Shown: one piece after another, positions 1 through 7,083 of the stretch | Layout of the letters: every line of letters begins with the position of its first letter | How positions within the stretch are numbered: the stretch's first letter is position 1 | NCBI GenBank assembly: GCA_012514255.1 | Contig: JAAZAP010000072.1 | Location: 1-22,849 of the forward strand | DNA from: Bacteroidales bacterium | GTDB taxonomy: Bacteria; Bacteroidota; Bacteroidia; Bacteroidales; VadinHA17 | Length of the DNA stretch: 22,849 nt | Reading direction: 5' to 3' | Program-made: the position numbers and the translations under genes | Notes under the pieces: generated by a model | Told to the model about the DNA's origin: nothing | The model's database searches: none | The model's input: the letters and a program-made list of their open reading frames with translations, nothing else

Positions 1-704
1 AGAAATATGACGGAGTCACTGTTTACAGCGACTTCAGCCTGAGCATTCCACGGGGACTGATAACGTGCATACTGGGTCCTTCAGGGTGCGGCAAAACAAC
101 CCTGCTGAATATCATAGGTGGGATCACTCAGCCTGACGGAGGTACTCTCTCGGGCTTTGAGGACACAGTCATGTCATATATCTTCCAGGACCCTCGGTTA
201 TTGCCATGGAAGACCATCAGGGGGAACATTGAGTTTGTCATTGACAGGAAGTTCCCTGCCGGTGAACGCAGGCATCAGGCAGATAACCTGATTCGGCTGG
301 TGGGACTTGACGATTTTGCAGATCATTATCCGTCACAACTGAGCGGGGGCATGCGTCAGAGGGTTTCAATTGCACGCGCCTTTGCCTGCCCGTCTGATAT
401 CATTCTCATGGATGAACCGCTCAAGGGTCTTGATATTGCCCTTAAGCACAACATGATAAGATGGTTTGCAAGATTATGGACCGCTGACAGGCGGACCGTT
501 ATCTTTGTGACGCATGATGTTGATGAGGCACTGATGCTTGGCGAAGAGATATTTGTGATGAGCACTCCTCCCGTTCAGATTACCACCCATATCTCCTTTG
601 ACTCACCCCTGGATAAGAGAGACAGCGAGTCAGCAGAGTATATCAGACTGAAGCAGAAACTCCTTAAGGGCCTCGGGCATTCATCACGGGGATCAGCCGG
701 CTAG
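1..704 (+). CDS. ABC transporter ATP-binding protein, nitrate/sulfonate/taurine type (5' end outside window)
   Basis: ATPase subunit of an ABC importer of the NitT/TauT group (TauB/SsuB-like); it would sit on the cytoplasmic face and energise uptake of a small solute. The open frame runs from base 3 without an in-frame start, so the gene is cut by the window edge. The Walker A motif GPSGCGKTT is at 75-101; further on are a Q-loop region (IFQDPRLLPW), the signature LSGGMRQRVSIARA, Walker B IILMDEP and the H-loop THD. The D-loop reads KGLD instead of the commoner GALD. The permease and substrate-binding protein are not visible, so the ligand cannot be named. Family assignment is secure from motifs; the solute is unknown. 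Confidence 0.93.
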   Translation, partial: KYDGVTVYSDFSLSIPRGLITCILGPSGCGKTTLLNIIGGITQPDGGTLSGFEDTVMSYIFQDPRLLPWKTIRGNIEFVIDRKFPAGERRHQADNLIRLVGLDDFADHYPSQLSGGMRQRVSIARAFACPSDIILMDEPLKGLDIALKHNMIRWFARLWTADRRTVIFVTHDVDEALMLGEEIFVMSTPPVQITTHISFDSPLDKRDSESAEYIRLKQKLLKGLGHSSRGSAG

Positions 705-898
705 ATGCCGGCAGCCCGACTGGCTTCCCCGGCTGACCTGAAGGTTTTCAGGGTAAAGTATGAGAACCAGGCAGGGTGGAGGAACAAGGAGAAGATCCAC
801 ATGATGTACTAGCTCTTCTTTAGTTCTGGCCTTCCCTGATCATGACGAACCGGTCAGTTGCTTCGCATCTGGCTTTGGTGAGTTTTCTGTTAAACTTT

Positions 899-1672
899 TC
901 AGCATCTCCCCGTTACCAGGAGCCATGTGCCGGTGGTGATCACAGTCTCCAGCATCCGGGTTTCATAGGCCTGGTTGTCAACGTAGTTTCTGAATCGGGC
1001 GGCTTGTTCCGGATATTGAGCCGTCAGCTCTGCGGCCCTTTTCTTTATTGAATCGAAGATTGGCCCATCTGTTTCTGTCAGCCTGTCGCGTCCGAAAAGC
1101 TCCTCATGTACCACGGTGAAGCCTGCGGCATCAATCTGCCTTAAGAACTCGCTTTTCCTCAGGGCTCTGTCATAGTCTGTTTCCAGGTCATCTTCAATAT
1201 ACCCGTCGTCGAGCAGAACGTATCCGGGGACGTTCAATGCATCTTTTACCTCGTTGAGTGTGACCTCCAGATCGCCCAGAACCGGTCCGATTGCTCCCAG
1301 GATTGCCACATCAAAGCCCTTCAATTCCCTGATCACAGTCCTTATATCACCAACCTCGAAGGAGCACCTGTCACTGACATGGTTGTTGTCCGCCCACTCT
1401 TCTGCTTCACGTATGAATTCGGGGACAGCATCGATTCCCCTGACGGTGTGTTGACCCTCCATGGCAATTCTCACTGATACCGCGCCCTTACCGCATCCGA
1501 GATCCAGCACACGCAGGTTGTCTTTCCGGATGTGTTCCCTTATAAGCCTGGTCATTGTTTCAGGGTCAGCCCCTATCTCCCTGAGATCCTGCAGCAGGTA
1601 AGGGAGGAACCGTAATATGCCGGTGTTGGTTCCATCAAGCGATCCTGTGATACTCTCTTCAAGCGATTTCAT
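899..1672 (-). CDS. class I SAM-dependent methyltransferase
   Basis: A 257-residue soluble methyltransferase. The SAM-binding motif I is VLDLGCGKG at residues 55-63, preceded by an alpha-helical cap, followed by an acidic strand end (GIDAVPEF, about 79-86) and a motif II/III region (VGDI..., DVAILGAIGPVLGD). The substrate cannot be inferred; the ring of hydrophobic residues around GAIGPV is typical of small-molecule or lipid methyltransferases. It stands alone on its strand with its own promoter at 1729-1758 and an untranslated leader of about 50 bases. The ATG at 1672 is the first start after that promoter. A hairpin-rich gap separates it from the convergent ABC gene. Confidence 0.88.
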   Translation of the reverse strand: MKSLEESITGSLDGTNTGILRFLPYLLQDLREIGADPETMTRLIREHIRKDNLRVLDLGCGKGAVSVRIAMEGQHTVRGIDAVPEFIREAEEWADNNHVSDRCSFEVGDIRTVIRELKGFDVAILGAIGPVLGDLEVTLNEVKDALNVPGYVLLDDGYIEDDLETDYDRALRKSEFLRQIDAAGFTVVHEELFGRDRLTETDGPIFDSIKKRAAELTAQYPEQAARFRNYVDNQAYETRMLETVITTGTWLLVTGRC

Positions 1673-2035
1673 GGCTGCTGTTTTTAGGGTTATTAACGGT
1701 GAAACTTTGCAGGCACGTCATGTATAAACAAATATATGAAGTGTTAATCACCTGACAATCTTTTCAGTCATGGAGAAAGCGATTAGGGCTGTATTAATAA
1801 AAAGATAGCCAGACCTGATTTCAATTTGTTAAACAAAATCCTTTCCTGGTTGTTTATTGTTGTGTAAATGACTGTATTTACGGAATACCGGCAGTACAGC
1901 CCTTCTTTTGATACGTTTCCATCCGCAGCGAGGTCAGTGCGGTTCGGCTGAAATGATTGACAAGCACCCCGTGAAGAACGGCGGTATAATTTCAATAAAA
2001 CTGTTAATTGGTAAACCTAATTAAAAAGAAGGATC
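1673..2035. other. divergent intergenic region without a credible gene
   Basis: This AT-rich 363-base gap holds the promoter of the minus-strand methyltransferase (1729-1758) and must hold that of the plus-strand hemerythrin gene. For the latter the nearest candidate is TATAATTT at 1985-1992, but no well-spaced -33 is visible. The purine-rich AGAAGGA just before the ATG at 2036 could serve as a ribosome site. A 70-codon minus-strand frame here (1783-1995) has no recognisable protein features. Confidence 0.5.
1729..1758 (-). promoter_or_regulatory. Bacteroidota-type promoter of the methyltransferase gene
   Basis: On the minus strand a -33 TTG (plus 1756-1758) is followed by 19 bases and then TATATTTG (plus 1729-1736), a perfect match to the TAnnTTTG -7 box of Bacteroidota primary sigma promoters. 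The predicted start is near 1722, about 50 bases before the ATG at 1672. The -33 lies in ATTGTCAGGTGATT, which recurs at 4909-4922 in the same position relative to another -7 box. Confidence 0.7.
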
Positions 2036-2581
2036 ATGAAAACAGCCACACAGGATCTATTCGATGAGCATGTAGTAATCATGCAGGCGCTTAACATCAT
2101 GCAGGAAATCAGCGAGAGGCTTCAGAGGCATGAACCGGTCGACAGAGACGACATTGCTGAGCTGTTGGGTTTTCTGAGTGAATTTGCTGACAGATGTCAC
2201 CATGGCAAGGAAGAGGATCTTTTAATTCCGGGAATCCTGAAATCAGGATTGCTTGAGAACAATGGCCCGATCAAAGCTATTCTTACCGAACATACGAAGG
2301 GCCGTGAATACATCTCGAAGATGCGCACCAGCATTAACGGAGACACTATTGATGAGAAGGTATTCCTTGGATCATCCATGGAATACGTCTCACTGCTCAG
2401 GGAACATATCAGGAAGGAGAACACGTTGTTGTTCCCCCTGGTGGAATCCAGGATGCCCATGGAGGAGCAATACAGCATGTATAATGAGTTCATGGAATTT
2501 GAGGCCCGGGAGATAGGAGAGGGTCATCATGCTGAGTTGCACGACCGGCTGGAAAGACTGGAAAGCAAATACCTGGTCTGA
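2036..2581 (+). CDS. hemerythrin-like (HHE cation-binding domain) protein
   Basis: A 181-residue soluble four-helix-bundle protein expected to bind a non-haem di-iron centre. Candidate ligands sit on the canonical helices: H12 (LFDEHVVI), H55/H56 with E59/E60 (RCHHGKEEDLLIP), H86 (TEHTKGR) and H124 with E128 (LREHIRKENTLLFP). Bacterial members bind O2 or NO, or take part in oxygen/nitrosative stress and iron handling; which applies here is not shown. The gene is monocistronic, ending 15 bases before the convergent end of the copy A gene. The start at 2036 is preceded by an AGAAGGA stretch. Confidence 0.92.
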   Translation: MKTATQDLFDEHVVIMQALNIMQEISERLQRHEPVDRDDIAELLGFLSEFADRCHHGKEEDLLIPGILKSGLLENNGPIKAILTEHTKGREYISKMRTSINGDTIDEKVFLGSSMEYVSLLREHIRKENTLLFPLVESRMPMEEQYSMYNEFMEFEAREIGEGHHAELHDRLERLESKYLV

Positions 2582-2596
2582 TCGGAACCTGGCCGG

Positions 2597-3037
2597 TCAC
2601 ATTGGAGGCATAACACTGCTGTCAGGCTTCAGGGCCTCCCTTAATTGACTGATCGCAGCTTCCCTTTCAAATGAGTATGTCCTGTCACGAAGGTTGCAGA
2701 TCTCATAGAGTTGCAGCGCTTTCTCAAGCAGGGCGAAAGAGGTCGGCGGTGCGGAGGTCATCCCGATGTCGGCCAGGGTCCGGGCCAGGAGCTCGATGTT
2801 CGCAACATTGAATCCTTCGTGCCCGGCAAGGTATTCATCCGTAGCTGCGGCATCCATGGCAAGGATCTCATCCAGATCGAGAAATGCCTTCCCGAGCAGC
2901 ATTTCCTTCAGTGCCTCGGCCTGATTCTCCACTGTTATGGCAGGTTCATCCGTCCCGCCAAAGAGCTTCCGGCGGATTGCCATGATGATGGCTCCTATCT
3001 TTTCAATTTCACGAAGAAGGTAATCTCTTTGTTCCAT
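2597..3037 (-). CDS. small helical protein of unknown function, copy A (possible DUF6483-like)
   Basis: A 146-residue cytoplasmic protein without signal peptide or membrane segment, predicted mostly helical. It begins MEQRDYLLREIEKIG, contains KLFGGTD near residue 25 and a C-terminal segment (ALLEKALQLYEICNLRDRTYSF) resembling a TPR-like helix pair. The start reminds me of DUF6483 proteins, but that is a weak recollection. It is a close paralogue of the 140-residue protein at 18567-18989, about three quarters identical by eye, the C-terminal third nearly unchanged. It is the last gene of a minus-strand operon, 15 bases after the TolB-like membrane protein. Function unknown. Confidence 0.85.
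   Translation of the reverse strand: MEQRDYLLREIEKIGAIIMAIRRKLFGGTDEPAITVENQAEALKEMLLGKAFLDLDEILAMDAAATDEYLAGHEGFNVANIELLARTLADIGMTSAPPTSFALLEKALQLYEICNLRDRTYSFEREAAISQLREALKPDSSVMPPM
2668..2788 (-). repeat. 121-bp near-identical block shared with 18620-18740
   Basis: Aligned without gaps to 18620-18740 (offset 15952), this block shows about 4 mismatches in 121 bases by manual comparison, including an exact run of about 56 bases. The coding sequence on the side toward the gene start differs at roughly a quarter of positions. Synonymous sites are also conserved inside the block, which suggests gene conversion rather than protein-level selection alone. Confidence 0.8.
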
Positions 3038-3052
3038 CCGTGATTGTGATTA

Positions 3053-3574
3053 TCAGAGACCAGTCAGGGTTACCGTCACTGGCTGCGTCATCAGGTTCGT
3101 CCTGTAGGTCAGGCTGTCAGACCCTGTCAGGATGAGCTCTTCCATAACGACAGAGGTGCCGGAGCTTGTGAATGTTTTCTTACCCTCCTGCCATTTCCAC
3201 CAGTCAGGATTGAGACTTATCTTTCTCGTATTTAAGTTCTGCACATCGGTAATAAAAAGGTGCCAGTTAGTTACGAATATTGCCCTGGTGCCGTCTTTTG
3301 ACCAGTAAAGCTTTTGAGCTGACTCGATATCTTCAGGCAGGTGTGCCACAAGCCGGAAATCACCGGTCCCGGTTTTCGAAATGAAGAGGCCCTGGTTGGG
3401 AGGGTCTATGGAAGGATTTTCGGTCACATATGCTTCATATGTTCCCTGCGGTGAATTCACTGACATGACTTTCCCGGGTTTGGTATTGAAACCGAAGACG
3501 AACCAGACAGCCACCGCAATCAGGATAATTGTGACCAATGCCATGATCATTGCTATCAGAATTCTGCTTTTCAT
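3053..3574 (-). CDS. membrane-anchored protein with TolB/WD40-like blade
   Basis: A 173-residue protein taking the ATG at 3574 (an upstream TTG at 3622 would overlap the preceding gene). It has one N-terminal membrane span (about residues 4-29, ILIAMIMALVTIILIAVAVW), with the remainder outside the cytoplasmic membrane. The segment QKLYWSKDGTRAIFVTNWHLFITDVQNL near the middle has the WSKDGTR pattern of a TolB/PD40-type propeller blade, but only about one or two blades fit, so this is a fragmentary or minimal version. It lies between the DUF1801 gene (16-base gap) and copy A (15-base gap), so all three are probably one transcript. No function can be assigned. Confidence 0.75.
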   Translation of the reverse strand: MKSRILIAMIMALVTIILIAVAVWFVFGFNTKPGKVMSVNSPQGTYEAYVTENPSIDPPNQGLFISKTGTGDFRLVAHLPEDIESAQKLYWSKDGTRAIFVTNWHLFITDVQNLNTRKISLNPDWWKWQEGKKTFTSSGTSVVMEELILTGSDSLTYRTNLMTQPVTVTLTGL

Positions 3575-3590
3575 GATTCGATGTTTGTGA

Positions 3591-4016
3591 TTATTTCCCG
3601 TGTCTGGCCTGCAGAAATTCAATGGTGGTCTTCATCAACTGTTTCAGTGCATCCTGGTTTATGTCCGAGAGCTTTTTGACATATATGCATGCAGCACCCT
3701 TCTTGAATTTGCCGAGCCCTTCAAGCAGGTGCTCATGTTCGGGCGCACCGGTATAGACATAAAGTGAGATGGCCGCTTTTCGCGGCGAAAAACCAACCAG
3801 AGGCCAGTCGCCCTCCATGCTGCTGCGCTCGGATTTGTAATGATACTGTCCGAAGCCAATCATGGAGGCCCCCCACATCTTCGGCTCGAAGCCGGTGAAT
3901 TCATGCATAAGCTTCAGCAGCTCGAAGCTGTCCTTCCGCTTTTGCTCGGTGTCGGCAAACGAGTTGATGAATTCGCTGACATCAGCATTGTTTTTCTTTG
4001 TCTTTAGTTCTGCCAT
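3591..4016 (-). CDS. DUF1801 domain-containing protein
   Basis: A 141-residue cytoplasmic protein of the DUF1801 (YdhG/SufE-like alpha/beta) fold. Recognisable family pattern: N-terminal ADVSEFINSFADTEQKRKDSFELLKLMHE, then PKMWGASMIGFGQYHYKSERSSMEGDWPLVGFSPRKAAISLY, and the C-terminal GKGAA-like segment FKKGAACIYVKKLSDI. The length is typical for the family. The biochemical role of DUF1801 is not established. It is the first gene of the minus-strand operon continuing to the TolB-like protein and copy A. Upstream on the minus strand a TATCTTTA near 4051-4060 is a possible -7 element. Confidence 0.88.
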   Translation of the reverse strand: MAELKTKKNNADVSEFINSFADTEQKRKDSFELLKLMHEFTGFEPKMWGASMIGFGQYHYKSERSSMEGDWPLVGFSPRKAAISLYVYTGAPEHEHLLEGLGKFKKGAACIYVKKLSDINQDALKQLMKTTIEFLQARHGK

Positions 4017-4185
4017 AGTCTCGTTCTTTTTACCGATTAGGAATTACATCCGGATTGGTACAGTAAAGATATGTAAAATCCCTGCCCGATTTTGAAATGC
4101 TGCAAAATGCCGGACAAACAGGCCTTCCGGTTCGTCCACCTGAAATTGCTGTTCGTCTACCAAACCTTATCAAAGGTCATCCGGT

Positions 4186-4217
4186 AATATAAAAGGATAT
4201 GTATGTCCTTTAATATT
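4186..4217. repeat. 12-bp inverted repeat in the leader of the truncated haloperoxidase gene
   Basis: The arms AATATAAAAGGA (4186-4197) and TCCTTTAATATT (4206-4217) are reverse complements except for one base and are separated by 8 bases. The right arm overlaps TAATATTG (4211-4218), a one-mismatch match to the TAnnTTTG -7 box, and the start codon lies 30 bases further. This placement suits an operator or an mRNA leader hairpin; no cognate regulator is evident. Confidence 0.5.
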
Positions 4218-4247
4218 GCATCATAAAACAACTAAAAACAAACAGTC

Positions 4248-4583
4248 ATGAAAAAACAATTTAAACTGCTGGGAGCCGCTGTCATAATGGGAGTGGCACT
4301 TAGCTCCTGCGAAACGGACGGACCGGTTGACGAATCTGAAGCCGGTGATCTCAAGATTGCCTATAATGGCCTGATAAAGCCTACTGACAACAGTATTGTG
4401 CTGAAATGGAATGAGGCTGTAAGCAAGGTGGTGGATAACAAGATGCCGGCTCCGCCCGAAGCGAGGATATATGCCATGGTGATGCTTGCCATGCATGATG
4501 CGCTTAACAACATCGTACCGTTGTATGAGACATATGCGCTCAAACAGGGTTTGCTCAGTGTCCTTCAGTTTAAAGGTTCCTGA
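4248..4583 (+). pseudogene. vanadium-dependent haloperoxidase (PAP2 superfamily), N-terminal fragment
   Basis: Only 111 codons remain of a protein normally of about 400-600 residues. It has a lipoprotein signal peptide (KLLGAAVIMGVALSSC, lipobox LSSC) followed by a segment typical of the helical N-domain of bacterial vanadium haloperoxidase-like proteins (WNEAVSKVV..., PPEARIYAMVMLAMHDALNNI). The vanadate/phosphate-binding core (KPxxxxxxRP, PSGH, SRxxxxxHxxxD motifs) is entirely absent. Homology appears to end near YETYALK (about 4542); the remaining codons up to the TGA at 4581-4583 look like junction sequence. The fragment converges on another 5' fragment on the opposite strand. It is non-functional as an enzyme. 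Confidence 0.75.
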
Positions 4584-4586
4584 GCA
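4552..4586. repeat. hairpin at the junction of two truncated genes
   Basis: TGCTCAG (4552-4558) and CTGAGCA (4580-4586) form a perfect 7-bp inverted repeat, with a smaller CCTT/AAGG pair inside the loop. The two fragment frames end within it: the plus-strand TGA is at 4581-4583 and the minus-strand TGA at 4565-4567. It may be a remnant bidirectional terminator or an element involved in the rearrangement. Confidence 0.45.
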
Positions 4587-4834
4587 TTGTTTCTGAGCTT
4601 GAAGTCATGTACCACAGCAATACTGACACCCGTGATATTATGATGTTTCATCCTCTCCCAGAGGTTCCAGGTGGTATCATACTGAGTCTGCACCCAGTCG
4701 CCGAGGCTGTTTTCCACCTGCTTTATTCGCTCCTCTGTATCAGGAGCGTACCGTGTATGTGATGAGGACTGGCAACCGGTGATGATGAGAGCCGTCAGAA
4801 GTGTTGAGTACAAATAAATGAGAAGTTGTTTCAT
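4565..4834 (-). pseudogene. serine hydrolase (beta-lactamase/class C-like), N-terminal fragment
   Basis: An 89-codon fragment reading from the ATG at 4834 (an alternative ATG lies at 4846). It has a lipoprotein signal ending in LIITGC, then DTEERIKQVENSLGDWVQ and WERMKHHNITGVSIAVVHDFKL. The last stretch matches the start of the beta-lactamase-family serine hydrolase domain (GVSIAVV.dfKI, normally followed by EWAKGYG). The SxxK catalytic motif and everything after are missing; homology ends near HDFKL (about 4600) and the frame stops at 4565. Families of this type are normally about 350-500 residues. It has a plausible promoter at 4893-4921, so it may still be transcribed. Confidence 0.72.
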
Positions 4835-4892
4835 GGCGGACAGCATTTGGGGTTATTATTTGCGGAGTATTATTTGATTGTACTGCAATCAA

Positions 4893-4921
4893 CAAAATAT
4901 AAACTATCAATCACCTGACAA
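4893..4921 (-). promoter_or_regulatory. promoter of the serine hydrolase fragment, twin of the one at 1729-1758
   Basis: On the minus strand TTG (plus 4919-4921) is followed by 19 bases to TATTTTG (plus 4893-4899), close to the TAnnTTTG consensus; it can also be read as TATATTTTG. The 14 bases ATTGTCAGGTGATT around the -33 are identical to those at 1746-1759, with the same 9-base distance from the 14-mer to the -7 box. Confidence 0.55.
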
Positions 4922-5040
4922 TGTTTTTAGTGGTCAGGAGGGGAGATGTCAAAACGGTCAGGCTTTTTCCTGCCATAAGGCGCCCTGTTCCCTGTTTGTT
5001 CTCATTGATGAGAAGTAATCAGGATATTACCCCAAGGTGT

Positions 5041-5084
5041 ATTAAAATTAACCGGGCCCGGATTGAACTGCAAACCGGACCCGG
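5041..5084 (-). terminator. rho-independent terminator of the arabinosidase operon
   Basis: On the minus strand CCGGGTCCGG (plus 5075-5084) and CCGGGCCCGG (plus 5052-5061) form a 10-bp stem with one G-U pair and a 13-base loop. It is followed by TTAATTTTAAT (plus 5041-5051). It lies about 60 bases after the GH127 stop codon and closes the PUL. Confidence 0.75.
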
Positions 5085-5144
5085 AACCATTTCTTCCCCC
5101 CCCCCAATCAACCAAATAATTAAGAACAGAATTCTGCTAACTGT

Positions 5145-7046
5145 CTATTCAATATCCAGCCAGACTTTCATATTTCCCGGCGAACGGTTGTCCCATGCAA
5201 AATAGGGTATGAACACCAGCTCTTCTCCTGCAGTTGACCGCCCATTCAGGATAACCATGCTGTTCAGCTTACCTGAGCCCTTGTCGGGAATGAATTCATA
5301 CTCAGGATCAAGAACCACCTTCCCGAAATCTATTGCCGGATTATCTGCCTGCTCCAGACAGTACACCACCGGGCCGAGCTGAAGGGCTCTCTTACCCTCA
5401 TTGGCTTTGACCCTCGGGTCTGAAGCCACAACCTCAACAGGCATGTCAAGGATCAGCTCCACAATATCATCATGTCTCCACTTCCTGTTGAGGACAAGGT
5501 AGCCGTCAGTGACCCCCGGATCAGCCACAGCCAGCCCGTTGACAGAGATAACAAAACCTTTGCACCAGCCGGGGATTCTCATCTTCAGGGTGAACTGTTT
5601 CGTTCTCTCAGGACCTACTTTCAGCAATACCCTGCCATCCCACGGATAATGCGTCTCCTGCGTCATTGATATTTTCGTTCTGCCTACATCAAACACAGCC
5701 TCGCTGCCGATATAGAGATTCACAAATACCTCACTTTCGCTCTTCATATAGATATAGCTACCCACCGATGGGATAAACCGCGACACATTGCTCGGGCAGC
5801 ATGCACATCCATACCATTCCTGACGGTGATGGTCGCCGTCAGACTCCAGGGGGTTCTCATAGAAGAAGAGATCGCCCTCAAGTGATACGCCGGATAAGAC
5901 GCCGTTATACATTGAGCGTTCAAGCACATCGGCGTACTTGCCATCCCTCATGAGAAGATTCATCCTGTTGTTCCAGAACACCATCCCTATCGATGCGCAG
6001 GTCTCGCAATAGGCGGTCTTGTTAGGCAGATCATAGTCTTCCGAGAATCCCTCGTTTGAACCGGTGCTGCCTATGCCACCGGTGATGTACATGTTCCTGT
6101 AAATAACATCCTCCCACACACGCTTCATCGCATCTATATATTCAGGCACCTCCTTAGCGGCGGCAACGTCAGCCATGCCCGTGAAGAGATACATTGCCCT
6201 CACGGCATGACCCGTGATGTCTGTGATCTGAGACACCGGTATAGCATCCTGGCAGTATGCCGGTCCCAGTCGCGGGTGCGTCCAGATAGCTCCCTCACCG
6301 TGCCCGTGTCCCCGCTCCTCCAGGAGCCAGTGAGCCAGATCGAGGTACCTGGGTTCCTGAGTGACATGATACAGTTTAACCAGTGCCAGCTCAATCTCTT
6401 CATGACCGGTGACCCAGTGCCGTTTGCCCGGTCCAAAGACGCTGTCAACATAATCGGCAAACTTCACGGCCACATCAAGGAAGCTCTTCCTGCCAGTAGC
6501 CTGGTAGTGGGCAATGGCCGCCTCAATCATATGACCCCCGCAGTACATCTCATGCTTCTCCATGTCAGTCCACCGCTTGTCAGGGTGGCTGAGTGTGTAA
6601 TAAGTGTTGAGGTAGCCGTCGGGCTGCTGTGACCGTGCCACAAGGTCTATCCAGTGCTCAAGCAGCTGTTCGAGTTCGGGATTGGGATTGTTGATGAGCG
6701 AATAGGCAATCCCTTCCATCGCTTTATAGACATCGGAGTCGTCGAAGTAGATGCCTTCGTGCTTTCCCTCCCTGTCACCCGCTGCTTTCTCAAAGTTGCT
6801 GAGTCTCTTCGTGGAATCCCTTATCTGTACGATGCATGTTGACAGAGTAGCCCTGGCATGTGCGTCCAGGCGGGGGTTCCAGAAGGAGTCGTCAATCTTC
6901 ACCATGCTGAAGGGCACCGGTTCGGTAACATCCTTATTCTCTTTCGTGGTGCAGCCGTTGAGGCACAGGAGTGCTGCCAGCGCTGCCACTCCTGTCAGCA
7001 GAGCAATAGTCGGAACGTTTCCTTTATGTTTTTTGTCATTTCTCAT
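5145..7046 (-). CDS. GH127 (DUF1680) beta-L-arabinofuranosidase, lipoprotein
   Basis: Retaining exo-glycosidase of the GH127/DUF1680 family, expected to release beta-L-arabinofuranose in the periplasm or at the outer membrane. With the ATG at 7046 it has 633 residues, near the 658 of Bifidobacterium HypBA1; an in-frame ATG at 7067 is also possible. A lipoprotein signal (ALLTGVAALAALLCLNGC) precedes the (alpha/alpha)6 barrel. The cysteine-glutamate zinc site is intact: NEGF (E332), AYCETC (E348, C350) and GCACCPSN (C416, C417), matching E322, E338, C340, C417 and C418 of HypBA1, with the first Cys of the pair as nucleophile. It is the last gene of the enzyme operon, 37 bases after GH51. GH146 or aceric-acid-type activity cannot be excluded. 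Confidence 0.93.
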   Translation of the reverse strand: MRNDKKHKGNVPTIALLTGVAALAALLCLNGCTTKENKDVTEPVPFSMVKIDDSFWNPRLDAHARATLSTCIVQIRDSTKRLSNFEKAAGDREGKHEGIYFDDSDVYKAMEGIAYSLINNPNPELEQLLEHWIDLVARSQQPDGYLNTYYTLSHPDKRWTDMEKHEMYCGGHMIEAAIAHYQATGRKSFLDVAVKFADYVDSVFGPGKRHWVTGHEEIELALVKLYHVTQEPRYLDLAHWLLEERGHGHGEGAIWTHPRLGPAYCQDAIPVSQITDITGHAVRAMYLFTGMADVAAAKEVPEYIDAMKRVWEDVIYRNMYITGGIGSTGSNEGFSEDYDLPNKTAYCETCASIGMVFWNNRMNLLMRDGKYADVLERSMYNGVLSGVSLEGDLFFYENPLESDGDHHRQEWYGCACCPSNVSRFIPSVGSYIYMKSESEVFVNLYIGSEAVFDVGRTKISMTQETHYPWDGRVLLKVGPERTKQFTLKMRIPGWCKGFVISVNGLAVADPGVTDGYLVLNRKWRHDDIVELILDMPVEVVASDPRVKANEGKRALQLGPVVYCLEQADNPAIDFGKVVLDPEYEFIPDKGSGKLNSMVILNGRSTAGEELVFIPYFAWDNRSPGNMKVWLDIE

Positions 7047-7083
7047 GTCAGGATCTCTTTGGTTCATATTGATTAAAAGTGAT

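Larger units (their letters stand above)
4835..5144. other. intergenic region: promoter, terminator and C10 tract, no credible gene
   Basis: This stretch contains the serine hydrolase fragment promoter, the terminator of the enzyme operon (5041-5084) and a run of ten C at 5096-5105. A 94-codon plus-strand frame (4921-5205) crosses the terminator and the end of the GH127 gene and has no recognisable protein features. Confidence 0.6.

Noticed and set aside
691..736. TCAGCCGG/CCGGCTGA and GCCGGC/GCCGGC inverted repeats after the ABC gene as a terminator
   Set aside because: The arms partly overlap the coding end and no T-run follows; too weak to list as a terminator.
701..802. 33-codon minus-strand frame with hydrophobic start (MWIFSLFLHPAWFSYF)
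   Set aside because: Too short, overlaps the ABC gene stop, has no promoter or ribosome site and no recognised family; treated as chance.
1783..1995. 70-codon minus-strand frame in the divergent gap
   Set aside because: AT-rich regulatory region, no family resemblance, no start context.
5096..5105. Run of ten C as a possible phase-variation tract
   Set aside because: It lies between the GH127 stop codon and the operon terminator, outside any gene and away from a promoter of a complete gene, so slippage would have no obvious effect. It may also be a sequencing artefact.
4921..5205. 94-codon plus-strand frame
   Set aside because: Crosses the operon terminator, the C10 tract and the end of the GH127 gene; not protein-like.
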